Source: Claveliimonas bilis
Lineage (GTDB): Bacteria; Bacillota; Clostridia; Lachnospirales; Lachnospiraceae
Reading direction: 5' to 3'
NCBI RefSeq assembly: GCF_020892095.1
Contig: NZ_AP024845.1
Span: forward strand, 2,294,001 to 2,358,000
DNA length: 64,000 bases
The notes under the pieces are model-generated. The model searched no databases. It saw only the letters and a program-made list of their open reading frames with translations, and had not been told where the DNA came from. The translations under genes were made by a program, and so were the position numbers. Positions 45,830 to 54,117 of this stretch are shown here, piece after piece. Each line of letters opens with the position of its first letter. Position 1 is the first letter of the stretch.

Positions 45830-48382
45830 TTATTGTCCTTCGGTATTACCGGAATCACCGGAACCGCCGCCGGTATTGCCGGAATCACCGGAACCGCCGC
45901 CGGTATTGCCGGAATCACCGGAACCGCCGCCGGTATTGCCGGAATCGCCGGAACCACTGCCGGTATTACCGGTGTTGCCAGTGTCGGTATTGCCGGAATC
46001 AGAAGACGTATTTGCATCCTGATTTGCGGTATTGTCGGAATCACCAGAATCGACGGAACCGTGACCCGGACAAACTTCAGTGGCTACATTGTCGGTAGCA
46101 AAATACTCTGTTACAGAAGGACAGCTTCCTGCCCGTGCCAGTTTTCCTGTGATCGTACAGATTGTTTTCTGTTCAACAGAAGCCGGCATCTGGAAGTCCC
46201 GTGTTTCCAGGTTGGCGTGGACACGGCTCATGATAGAGTTCCAGATCCGCAGACGGAAGGTAGTGTCAATATTTGATAGAGACTTGGGATCATCATATCC
46301 TCCCCATACACAGCAGGTATAGTACGGAGTATAACCACAGAACCAGAGGTCTTTGTCCTCATCAGCTGTTCCGGTCTTACCTGCAACAGGCATATTAGAA
46401 AGGGCGGCAGCCCGTCCGGTTCCGTCAGTAACAACGCTTTCCATTGCGCTGGTAAGAAGAGCGGCAGTGGATTCCTTGATCGCTGTATGAGATTCGGAAG
46501 GATTCTCGATCAGGACATTTCCATCATGATCCAAAATTTTTGTATAAAGAGTAGGCGTATTGTATACACCGCCGTTAGCAATGGAAGCAAAGGCAGCGCA
46601 CAGTTCATAATTGTATACGCCATCTGTCAGTCCGCCAAGAGCGATCGGCTCGTATTTATCACTGTCCACCAGAGTGCTCATAGAGAAATTCTCTTTTGCG
46701 TATTCATATCCCAGATCCGGTGTGATCTGCTGGATCGTTTTTACAGCACAGGTGTTTTGCGAATTGGCAATGGCTTCTCTTACTGTAATATTACCCATAT
46801 AGCTGTTGCCGGCATTCTTGAATTTCGTACCGTCGGAATAGGTCCAAGGTTCATCATTTATCACATCGGCAAGAGTAATCTGGTTGGTATCCAGAGCCGG
46901 TGCATATGCAGAGAGGATTTTGAAACAGGAACCGGGCTGTCTTCTGGAACCGGTGTAAGCGCGGTTCAGGCTCTGGCTTGTCTGTTTGGTGCCTCGTCCG
47001 CCTACCAAAGCTTTGATCTGTCCTGTGGTCTGATCCATCAATGTGACAGAGGCCTGCGGCTGCGGAGTAAGGATGATGGATTCGTCATAGGTATCTCCTT
47101 CCTTTGCAATGCTGGCCTTCCAAGCAGCAATGACACTGTTCGCTTCCTCTTCCGAAGAGAAGGTAAGCCCCTCTGTGCTTCCGTATGTTTCAGCGCGGAA
47201 TGCCTCGATATGACCTTCACTGTAATTTTCCACAGTGCCATCAGCTCTTGTGACAGTCAGGGCATAGGAAGAAAGTCCCACTTCTTTCAGCCAGGGGTAA
47301 TTACTGTCCTTGTTCATCTCTTCATCACAGATCTGCTGAAGGGCAAGATTCTGAGTAGAGATAATGGTAAGGCCTCCGCTGTAGAGGGCATTGTAAGCCT
47401 GAGTCTCTGTATAGCCCAGCTTGGACTGCAGATCGTTAATTACCTGTTCAGAGAGGGCGTCTACAAAATAGGAATAAGGAGAATCCTCACCAATCTGTGA
47501 ATTGACAGTCTGAATCCTTGCATATACATCATCTGCCATAGCCTCATCATATGCGGCCTGGTCAATATAGCCCTGATCCAGCATTTTATTCAGAACTTCT
47601 TCACGCCGTTTTGCGTTCTCTTCCGGATTGGTGATCGGATTGTACAGGGAAGGATTCTGCGTGATTCCGGCGATCACTGCACATTCCGATAAAGTAAGCT
47701 CTGATACATCTTTATTAAAATAACGTTTGGAAGCAGACTGAACACCAAGAGTATTCTGACCTAAGTTGATGGTATTCATATATGCCTCCAGAATCTCCTC
47801 CTTCGACATCTGCTTTTCGATATCCAGTGCCAGGAACTGTTCCTGAATCTTTCTCTCTAACCTGTCATAGAAGGTCTCTTCATTTACAAAATCAGGAAAA
47901 ATATTATTTTTGATCAGCTGCTGCGTCAGTGTGCTGGCCCCCTGAGAAAAGTTTCCCCCGGAAGCAAGACCTGTAACTGCCGCACGGAGAATACCCTGGG
48001 GATCGATTCCGTTGTGCTCATAAAAACGCTCATCCTCGATCGCTACAAATGCATGCTGGAGATTCTTCGGAATCTCATCAATGGATTTGTAGATACGATT
48101 GGAGCCGGCTTCTACAAAACGTTCAATTTCCGTGGAACCGTCATCGGCGTATACTAAAGTGGTATATCCTTTTGGGCGGACATCCTCAGGAGAGATATCA
48201 GGAGAATTATCCAGAATTCTTTTTAAAAAAATCAGACCACCTACGGCACCGATAATGAAAACGGCGATCACACAAAGGAAAAACGCCTTGATCAGTCTGA
48301 CTCCGACGCGCTTGCCCTGCATGGTCGATTTTGAGGTGATTTCTTTCTGCTTTTTAGAAATCTTTCTTTTTCCGTAATTCAT
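45830..48382 (-). CDS. Penicillin-binding protein 1A (transglycosylase/transpeptidase)
   Basis: Bifunctional peptidoglycan synthase of 850 residues. It has a basic cytoplasmic tail, one membrane helix near 34-55, and a GT51 domain (FVAIEDERFYEHNGIDP near 110-126; the second glutamate region follows). The transpeptidase domain has S-x-x-K in PGSCFK, S-x-N in NSQNT, and KTGT in AGKTGTADED. After about residue 775 a low-complexity Gly/Ser/Asn/Thr/Asp tail ends in tandem decapeptides (GSGDSGNTGG). The start is supported by AAAGGAGG. The tail is probably extracellular and unstructured. Confidence 0.93.
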   Translation of the reverse strand: MNYGKRKISKKQKEITSKSTMQGKRVGVRLIKAFFLCVIAVFIIGAVGGLIFLKRILDNSPDISPEDVRPKGYTTLVYADDGSTEIERFVEAGSNRIYKSIDEIPKNLQHAFVAIEDERFYEHNGIDPQGILRAAVTGLASGGNFSQGASTLTQQLIKNNIFPDFVNEETFYDRLERKIQEQFLALDIEKQMSKEEILEAYMNTINLGQNTLGVQSASKRYFNKDVSELTLSECAVIAGITQNPSLYNPITNPEENAKRREEVLNKMLDQGYIDQAAYDEAMADDVYARIQTVNSQIGEDSPYSYFVDALSEQVINDLQSKLGYTETQAYNALYSGGLTIISTQNLALQQICDEEMNKDSNYPWLKEVGLSSYALTVTRADGTVENYSEGHIEAFRAETYGSTEGLTFSSEEEANSVIAAWKASIAKEGDTYDESIILTPQPQASVTLMDQTTGQIKALVGGRGTKQTSQSLNRAYTGSRRQPGSCFKILSAYAPALDTNQITLADVINDEPWTYSDGTKFKNAGNSYMGNITVREAIANSQNTCAVKTIQQITPDLGYEYAKENFSMSTLVDSDKYEPIALGGLTDGVYNYELCAAFASIANGGVYNTPTLYTKILDHDGNVLIENPSESHTAIKESTAALLTSAMESVVTDGTGRAAALSNMPVAGKTGTADEDKDLWFCGYTPYYTCCVWGGYDDPKSLSNIDTTFRLRIWNSIMSRVHANLETRDFQMPASVEQKTICTITGKLARAGSCPSVTEYFATDNVATEVCPGHGSVDSGDSDNTANQDANTSSDSGNTDTGNTGNTGSGSGDSGNTGGGSGDSGNTGGGSGDSGNTGGGSGDSGNTEGQ
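45841..45960 (-). repeat. Four tandem 30-bp units coding the PBP tail
   Basis: Four units begin at 45841, 45871, 45901 and 45931; the second and third are identical and the outer two differ by a few bases. Each encodes ten residues of the GSGDSGNTGG type. The period is a multiple of three, so copy number may vary without loss of frame. Confidence 0.9.
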
Positions 48383-48523
48383 GCATTTATGCCTCCTTTA
48401 TTCCAAGTCATTATAGCAAATTTACCTATTGAAATAAAGAAGAAAATGAAAACTTCATATTTCAGTAGGAAAAACTTAAGAAATCAAGTATAGTATATAT
48501 GTATGAAAGTGAGGGATATAAAA

Positions 48524-49171
48524 ATGGAGTATCGATTAGTATATCAGGGGGGAGAAGGAGAGATCACAGAAAAAAAGTCCCGTTTTATCGCTACAGTTCT
48601 TCCGGTGTCAAACGAAGATGAAGCAGTGGCGTTTGTGGAATCTATGAAAAAGAAGTATTGGGATGCTACGCACAATTGCTCTGCTTATGTCATTGGAGAG
48701 CACTATGAAGTTCAAAGATGCAGCGATGACGGAGAACCAAGCGGAACAGCGGGTAAACCGATGCTGGATGTACTCCTGGGAGAAAATCTCCATGACACGG
48801 CAGTAGTGGTGACGAGATATTTTGGAGGAACGCTTCTTGGAACGGGAGGACTTGTGCGGGCCTATTCGGCGGCGGTAAAGGAAGGTCTTTTGTCTTCTAC
48901 TATTATAACCAGAAAACGGGGCGTTAAACTGAACCTTGAAACGGATTATACGGGACTTGGAAAAATACAGTATATATTTGGGGAGCGCAATATAGCAATC
49001 CTGGATACGGAATATACGGACCGGGTAGCGTTGGAGGCGCTGGTACCGGAAGAGCTGCTGGATAAGATAAAGGAAGAAGTAACAGAAGCAACGGCAGGAA
49101 GGGCGAACGTGGCAGAAAGGGGTCCCTGCTTTTATGCAGAAATAAATGGAAAGACCAGAGTTCTGGAGTAA
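48524..49171 (+). CDS. YigZ/IMPACT family protein
   Basis: Protein of 215 residues with the IMPACT (UPF0029) N-terminal domain: EKKSRFIATVLPV near 14-26, DDGEPSGTAGKPML near 70-83, and TRYFGGTLLGTGGLVRAYS near 98-117. The C-terminal DUF1949-like ferredoxin-type domain follows. The function is not settled; related proteins touch translation regulation. The start at 48524 is preferred for GAGGG upstream; a frame start at 48503 would add seven residues. The stop codon is embedded in a perfect palindrome. Confidence 0.88.
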   Translation: MEYRLVYQGGEGEITEKKSRFIATVLPVSNEDEAVAFVESMKKKYWDATHNCSAYVIGEHYEVQRCSDDGEPSGTAGKPMLDVLLGENLHDTAVVVTRYFGGTLLGTGGLVRAYSAAVKEGLLSSTIITRKRGVKLNLETDYTGLGKIQYIFGERNIAILDTEYTDRVALEALVPEELLDKIKEEVTEATAGRANVAERGPCFYAEINGKTRVLE

Positions 49172-49188
49172 ACTCCAGAACTCTGGTC
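49153..49188. terminator. Bidirectional terminator overlapping the yigZ stop codon
   Basis: GACCAGAGTTCTGGAGT at 49153-49169 is the exact reverse complement of 49172-49188. The left arm encodes the last residues of the YigZ protein and the stop TAA spans the centre. Facing hpf converges on it; the T tract on the plus strand is poor. Confidence 0.75.
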
Positions 49189-49208
49189 ATGAAAAAGGGA
49201 GCACCCTG

Positions 49209-49754
49209 TTATTGAAACTCCGGCTCAATCAGACCGAAGGTTCCATTTTTTCGTTTGTATACCACGTTGACTTCTTCTGTTTCCGCATTACAGAAAACAA
49301 AGAAATCATGTCCCAAAAGTTCCATTTCTATGCAGGCATCTTCCGGATACATAGGTTTGATACCAAAACGTTTGGTACGTACGATCCTGATCTCCTCATC
49401 TGCTTCGTTTTGTTCCTGGCTGTCAAAAAATTCCTGTTTGAAATTACCCCCTTCCTGGTGTCTTGCAATCAGCTTTGTTTTATATTTGCGAAGCTGACGT
49501 TCAATGACTTCCTCCACAAGATCAATGGATACATACATATCGCTGCTGACCTGCTCGGACCGGATGATCTGGCCCTTTACCGGGATAGTGACTTCGATTT
49601 TCTGACGTTCTTTTTCAACGCTCAACGTAACAATGATTTCCGTATCAGGAGTAAAATACCTTTCCAGCTTTCCTAATTTGTGTGTGATGGTATCCTTTAA
49701 ACCAGGTGTCACATCAATGTTCTTTCCGCTAATGATAAATTTCATGATGCCCAA
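49209..49754 (-). CDS. hpf: Ribosome hibernation promoting factor, long form
   Basis: Binds the 30S decoding site and dimerises ribosomes in stationary phase. Length 181 residues, the long form: an N-terminal S30AE domain (KFIISGKNIDVTPGLKDTI ... HKLGKLERYF) up to about 100, a charged linker, and a C-terminal dimerisation domain from about 125 (IVRTKRFGIKPMYPEDACIEMELLGHDFFVF). The start ATG follows AAGGAG. It is a single-gene unit. Its leader carries a small GTCAGAC/GTCTGA-type hairpin. Confidence 0.94.
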   Translation of the reverse strand: MGIMKFIISGKNIDVTPGLKDTITHKLGKLERYFTPDTEIIVTLSVEKERQKIEVTIPVKGQIIRSEQVSSDMYVSIDLVEEVIERQLRKYKTKLIARHQEGGNFKQEFFDSQEQNEADEEIRIVRTKRFGIKPMYPEDACIEMELLGHDFFVFCNAETEEVNVVYKRKNGTFGLIEPEFQ

Positions 49755-49849
49755 CTCCTTTTTAAGAGAATTTCAGACGAAATAATGTCTGACAAAATAG
49801 TAAGACAAACTATTTATATCTGATATATTGAGTATAACATGTTTTTGTG

Positions 49850-50464
49850 TCAATGTATAGCATGTATTACTTCGATTCTTGAAATTTTTCCGTCCTTCAT
49901 TTTATCGATACGAAGAGCAACATCTGCAACAGAAACACATGTACCTACTTCAGGAGTTACATTTTCTTCCGACATTTTTTCAAGTATTGCGTCATTGAGA
50001 GTAGAGGACGGACTGGGACATGGAATATGACAGGCCATTAGCTTATTGATCACCTGAATTCTGGAAGAAGCACGGAAAATATTTTTCTCCAGGAGATCGA
50101 ATCCGCAGAAAAGAAATTTTCTTGTGGCAAACAAAACGGCGATGGCACATACGCCGATCAGGCTGGAAAGAGCAGAGGAATGGCCGTTGATAATCTGCCG
50201 TGCAATGGCAAAAACCAGTACTTCAAATACCGTGTCCGGTGTGTGGTAGTACATCATACGGATCAGCTCAACACCAATGATCAGCTCAAAACAGGATTCC
50301 AGCAGATCCTCATAATTGGGATAAACATCCAGGTCCGGGATATGTACAAGAGAACCGGCCAGACGTATGCATAAAAGGATGATTCCGACTGCAAGCATCA
50401 TGGAGATAAAAAACTCCAGAAACATGGCAAGATAGGAAAGAAACATAGTAATATATTTTTTCAT
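49850..50464 (-). CDS. PsiE-like membrane protein
   Basis: Membrane protein of 204 residues: four hydrophobic helices lie within the first 125 residues (about 6-35, 60-80, 85-105 and 110-125), then a soluble C-terminal tail with DAILEKMSEENVTPEVGTCVSVADVALRI. The helical part resembles the phosphate-starvation-inducible PsiE family; the tail looks additional. The start at 50464 is chosen for AGGAGG 4-5 bp upstream. It lies 8 bp after the PAP2 gene and is probably the last gene of typA-PAP2-psiE. The function is not known. Confidence 0.65.
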   Translation of the reverse strand: MKKYITMFLSYLAMFLEFFISMMLAVGIILLCIRLAGSLVHIPDLDVYPNYEDLLESCFELIIGVELIRMMYYHTPDTVFEVLVFAIARQIINGHSSALSSLIGVCAIAVLFATRKFLFCGFDLLEKNIFRASSRIQVINKLMACHIPCPSPSSTLNDAILEKMSEENVTPEVGTCVSVADVALRIDKMKDGKISRIEVIHAIH

Positions 50465-50472
50465 AATGCCTC

Positions 50473-51372
50473 CTAAGTCTCCTGGGCGGTGCCGAGTATT
50501 TTTTGGAAAATCGCCGGATATATCACGATGATCCATAATATAAGTATAAAATATTCTATCATTTTTGCAAGTATGGATGTGCCAAGGATAAAGGAAACTC
50601 CTCCTTTGATCAGAAACAGCATACCAAGTCCGCAGATAAGTTTGGCCGCCTGGATCCGGCGGTTTTTCGCGGCTGTGGAAAACCGTATCCTTGTCCGCTC
50701 CAGATACCAGCCTACGGCAAACCCCATGCCTGCGCCGGCAGCTTTGCAGCAGTCGGAGGCAAGCTCTTCAGTAACAATGCCGTTCTTCAGAAGGAGGAGC
50801 GCATAAATGGCAGCTCCTGCAGAGAAGATAAGCATGGCAGCGAACACACTTCGGCTGTGAGGAGAATCTTCCAAAAAGAGGGCGCGAAAATGCCAGATCA
50901 GCCATGTGCAAAGAGCGGATACTCCCAGAGAAGCAAGGACATCTTTGGGAGTATGGCAGCCCAGATACATACGGGAAAAGCCCACGCATAAGGGCGCAAA
51001 AATACACAAAACCTTCAGCCATTTCTTCCGGGTCCATGTAAACAGCGGAAAGAAAAAAGAAGAGGCGCCCTGTGTATGCCCGCTTGGAAAGGAATATCCG
51101 GTAGCATCAGGAACAGCACTTTCCACAGCATGGAAGCTGGGATCCAGAACCCAGGGTCTGGGAATCCGAAAAGAAATCTTCAGTGTCTGGACGATCAGCC
51201 CGGCACTGAAATAAGTAAAGCCCAGCTGATATGCCAGCTTTTTATTTACACACCAGTAAAGAAAACAGATGATGCCCACAAGAATGAGTTCCTGTCCGAA
51301 ATAGGTGATAACCTGCATAATTTTGTCCATGGAAGGGGTGCGGATCCCTTCCAGCAGCCAGAGAAAATCCAT
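50473..51372 (-). CDS. PAP2 superfamily membrane phosphatase
   Basis: Integral membrane lipid or polyisoprenyl phosphate phosphatase of 299 residues with about eight helices. Phosphatase motifs are KxxxxxxRP (SFRIPRPW) near 70, PSGHTQGASS near 95, and SRMYLGCHTPKDV near 133-145, with the histidine nucleophile and support. The C-terminal helices (about 190-290) extend beyond the core. Possible substrates are undecaprenyl pyrophosphate, phosphatidylglycerophosphate or phosphatidate; the sequence does not decide. It follows typA by 35 bp. Confidence 0.88.
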   Translation of the reverse strand: MDFLWLLEGIRTPSMDKIMQVITYFGQELILVGIICFLYWCVNKKLAYQLGFTYFSAGLIVQTLKISFRIPRPWVLDPSFHAVESAVPDATGYSFPSGHTQGASSFFFPLFTWTRKKWLKVLCIFAPLCVGFSRMYLGCHTPKDVLASLGVSALCTWLIWHFRALFLEDSPHSRSVFAAMLIFSAGAAIYALLLLKNGIVTEELASDCCKAAGAGMGFAVGWYLERTRIRFSTAAKNRRIQAAKLICGLGMLFLIKGGVSFILGTSILAKMIEYFILILWIIVIYPAIFQKILGTAQET

Positions 51373-51407
51373 AGATAAATCCTTTCTCCATAATATAAAA
51401 GTGGTTT

Positions 51408-53237
51408 TTATGATTTGTTATTATTTCTTTTGCGCATCTTTGGATCCAGAATCTTTTTGCGGATACGAAGAGACTTCGGGGTCACTTCCAGCAGTTCATC
51501 TGTATCAATGAAATCCAGCGCTTCTTCCAGGCTTAAAATCCTTGGAGGAGTCAGCCTTAGTGCCTCATCTGCGCTGGAAGAGCGGGTATTGGTCAGGTGC
51601 TTTGTTTTACATACGTTGACTTCGATATCGTCGGTTTTGGCATTCTGACCGATTACCATGCCGGAGTAGACCTTTTCGCCGGGACCGATAAAGAGTGTTC
51701 CGCGTTCCTGAGCACTGTACAGTCCGTATGTGACGGATTCCCCTGTCTCGAAGGCGATGAGGGATCCCTGTTTGCGGTACTGGATGTCGCCTTTGTAGGG
51801 GGCATAACAGTCAAACGCTGTGTTCAGAATCCCGTTCCCTTTTGTGTCTGTGAGGAAATCGCCGCGGTAGCCGATGAGTCCCCGTGCGGGAATGGAAAAT
51901 TCCATACGGGTATAGCCGCCGCTGGCAGTGCCCATATTGCGGAGTTCTCCTTTACGCTGTCCCAGTTTTTCAATGACAATACCGGTAAATTCTTCCGGTA
52001 CATCAATGAATGCAGTTTCCATCGGCTCAAGGAGCTTTCCTTTTTCGTCCTTTTTGTACAGGACCTCTGCCTTGCTGACAGCAAACTCATATCCTTCCCG
52101 GCGCATATTCTCTATGAGCACAGAAAGATGGAGCTCGCCCCGGCCGGATACTTTGAATGTGTCCATATTTTCCGTATCCTCCACCCGGAGGCTGACATCT
52201 GTATTTAATTCCCGGAACAGACGGTCGCGGATATGTCGGGATGTAACATATTTTCCTTCCTGACCGGCAAAGGGACTGTCGTTTACCATAAACTGCATGG
52301 CAATGGTTGGTTCGGAAATTTTCTGGAAGGGAATGGCTACCGGATTTTCCGGGGAACAGATGGTATCGCCGATCGAAAGATCTGAAATACCGGAAATTGC
52401 CACAATAGAACCGATGGTAGCTTCCTTCACATCCACTTTGTTCAGACCGTCAAATTCATAGAGCTTGCTGATCCTTACTTTTTCCTGACGCTCCGGGTCG
52501 TGAGCGTTTACGACGATCATGTCCTGACCGGTGCGGATCGTGCCGTTATCTACTTTGCCGATACCGATGCGGCCTACATATTCATTATAGTCAATGGTAC
52601 TGATCAGAACCTGAGTGTCGGCATCCGGATCTCCTTCCGGCGCCGGGATGTAATCCAGGATGGTCTCAAAAAGCGGCACCATATTCTGGGGACCGTCCTC
52701 CAGCTCCAGCACGGCATAGCCTGCCTTTGCAGACGCATAGACAAAGGGGCAGTCCAGCTGCTCATCAGAAGCGTCTAGATCGATGAACAGTTCCAGCACT
52801 TCATCGATGACTTCAGAAGGGCGGGCCTCAGGACGGTCGATCTTGTTGATGCAGACGATGACAGGGAGCTTCAGTTCCAGGGCCTTTCGCAGCACGAATT
52901 TTGTCTGGGGCATAGCTCCTTCGAAAGCATCCACTACCAGGATCACCCCGTTTACCATTTTCAGGACACGTTCCACTTCGCCGCCGAAATCGGCATGTCC
53001 GGGTGTGTCGATAATGTTGATCTTTGTTCCCTTATAATAAACAGCAGTATTTTTAGAAAGAATGGTAATTCCACGCTCACGTTCAATATCATTGGAGTCC
53101 ATGACTCTTTCGGCTACTTCCTGATTTTCGCGGAATACACCGCTTTGTTTGAGCAGCTCATCTACAAGCGTTGTTTTCCCATGATCGACATGGGCGATAA
53201 TAGCAATATTACGTACATCTTCGCGTTTTGTCTTCAT
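51408..53237 (-). CDS. typA: Ribosome-associated GTPase TypA/BipA
   Basis: Translational GTPase of 609 residues that helps assemble 50S subunits under stress. Motifs: AHVDHGKTT near 15-23, DTPGHADFGGEV near 76-87 and NKIDRP near 132-137. The C-terminal domain characteristic of BipA (RGLIGYRGDFLTDTKGNG, then TPPRILSLEEALDFIDTDELLEVTPKSLRIRK) is complete. It is the first gene of typA-PAP2-psiE. It diverges from the SSB-like gene over 180 bp of AT-rich sequence. Confidence 0.96.
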   Translation of the reverse strand: MKTKREDVRNIAIIAHVDHGKTTLVDELLKQSGVFRENQEVAERVMDSNDIERERGITILSKNTAVYYKGTKINIIDTPGHADFGGEVERVLKMVNGVILVVDAFEGAMPQTKFVLRKALELKLPVIVCINKIDRPEARPSEVIDEVLELFIDLDASDEQLDCPFVYASAKAGYAVLELEDGPQNMVPLFETILDYIPAPEGDPDADTQVLISTIDYNEYVGRIGIGKVDNGTIRTGQDMIVVNAHDPERQEKVRISKLYEFDGLNKVDVKEATIGSIVAISGISDLSIGDTICSPENPVAIPFQKISEPTIAMQFMVNDSPFAGQEGKYVTSRHIRDRLFRELNTDVSLRVEDTENMDTFKVSGRGELHLSVLIENMRREGYEFAVSKAEVLYKKDEKGKLLEPMETAFIDVPEEFTGIVIEKLGQRKGELRNMGTASGGYTRMEFSIPARGLIGYRGDFLTDTKGNGILNTAFDCYAPYKGDIQYRKQGSLIAFETGESVTYGLYSAQERGTLFIGPGEKVYSGMVIGQNAKTDDIEVNVCKTKHLTNTRSSSADEALRLTPPRILSLEEALDFIDTDELLEVTPKSLRIRKKILDPKMRKRNNNKS

Positions 53238-53417
53238 ACGAAATCTTCCTTTTCTTTTGATCTATCACATTCTACATTATTTTGTAACTGTTTTAGTTTA
53301 TCATATTTCCCAAAAAAAACAAGGAATATAGTTCTAATATCTGTTTTTCCCGCATAGATTATGTAGTGACTCTAAAAAGCTTAGAATACGATTCGGAGGA
53401 AGGGAGATTTACACGTT

Positions 53418-54047
53418 ATGTCAGATAAGATTATTGAAAACAACCAGGTAACTATTATGGGGCAGATCGCATCAGGATTTACATTCAGCCACACAGTGTT
53501 TGGAGAAGGATTCTATATGGTGGATGTGCTGGTGCGTCGTCTTAGCAGCTCGCAGGACCGGATTCCGCTGATGATCTCGGAAAGACTGATGGATGTTACG
53601 CAGGATTACACAGGGGAGTTTATTATGGCGACAGGGCAGTTCCGCTCTTACAACAGGCACGATGAACAAAAGAACAGGCTGATATTGTCCGTATTCGTAA
53701 GAGAAGTGTCTTTTATTGATGAAGAGTTGGACGGGGCCAAGACGAATACGATCCTGCTGGACGGATATATCTGCAAACTGCCGGTGTACCGCAAAACGCC
53801 GCTTGGAAGGGAGATTGCCGATCTTCTTCTGGCAGTCAACAGGCCATATGGGAAATCCGATTATATTCCCTGCATCTGCTGGGGGAGAAATGCCAGATTT
53901 GCCTCTTCTTTTGAGGTGGGGGAGCATGTCCAGGTGCTTGGGCGTATACAGAGCAGAGAATACGTAAAACGTCTTTCAGAGACAGAGACAGAAAAGAGAA
54001 CGGCATATGAAGTGTCGGTAAGTAAACTGGAATGTCTGGAAGATTGA
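53418..54047 (+). CDS. Tandem OB-fold single-stranded DNA-binding protein-like protein
   Basis: Protein of 209 residues that appears to contain two OB-fold units: one near 9-100 (ATGQFRSYN, VFVREV) and one near 110-205 (LLDGYICKLPVYRKTPLGREIADLLLAV, IPCICWGRNARFA, RIQSREYVKRL). The second resembles ordinary SSB. It lacks the acidic SSB tail (DDDIPF) needed for partner binding, so it is not the replicative SSB. The start follows GGAGGAAGGG. The insertion sequence lies 70 bp downstream, and its flanking repeat contains the last 36 bp of this gene, which remains whole. Confidence 0.8.
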   Translation: MSDKIIENNQVTIMGQIASGFTFSHTVFGEGFYMVDVLVRRLSSSQDRIPLMISERLMDVTQDYTGEFIMATGQFRSYNRHDEQKNRLILSVFVREVSFIDEELDGAKTNTILLDGYICKLPVYRKTPLGREIADLLLAVNRPYGKSDYIPCICWGRNARFASSFEVGEHVQVLGRIQSREYVKRLSETETEKRTAYEVSVSKLECLED

Positions 54048-54117
54048 CAGACCATGTACCAAACTGCCCTGAAGCAGGCAACGTTCCATTGACATTGCAA
54101 ATGAATAATGATACACT
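54012..54117 (+). repeat. Left copy of a 106-bp direct repeat flanking the IS (target duplication)
   Basis: Identical to 56108-56213 over all 106 bases. It holds the last 36 bp of the SSB-like gene, a non-coding stretch, and a promoter (TTGACA at 54089-54094, TACACT at 54112-54117) that now points into the IS. Confidence 0.9.

Noticed and set aside
45841-45990. Tandem repeats considered as a CRISPR array
   Set aside because: The units are contiguous 30-bp repeats without spacers and encode the tail of PBP1A in frame.
46487-47500. Open frame of 337 codons opposite pbp1A
   Set aside because: Antisense to an intact penicillin-binding protein with all catalytic motifs; no ribosome site and no domain pattern.
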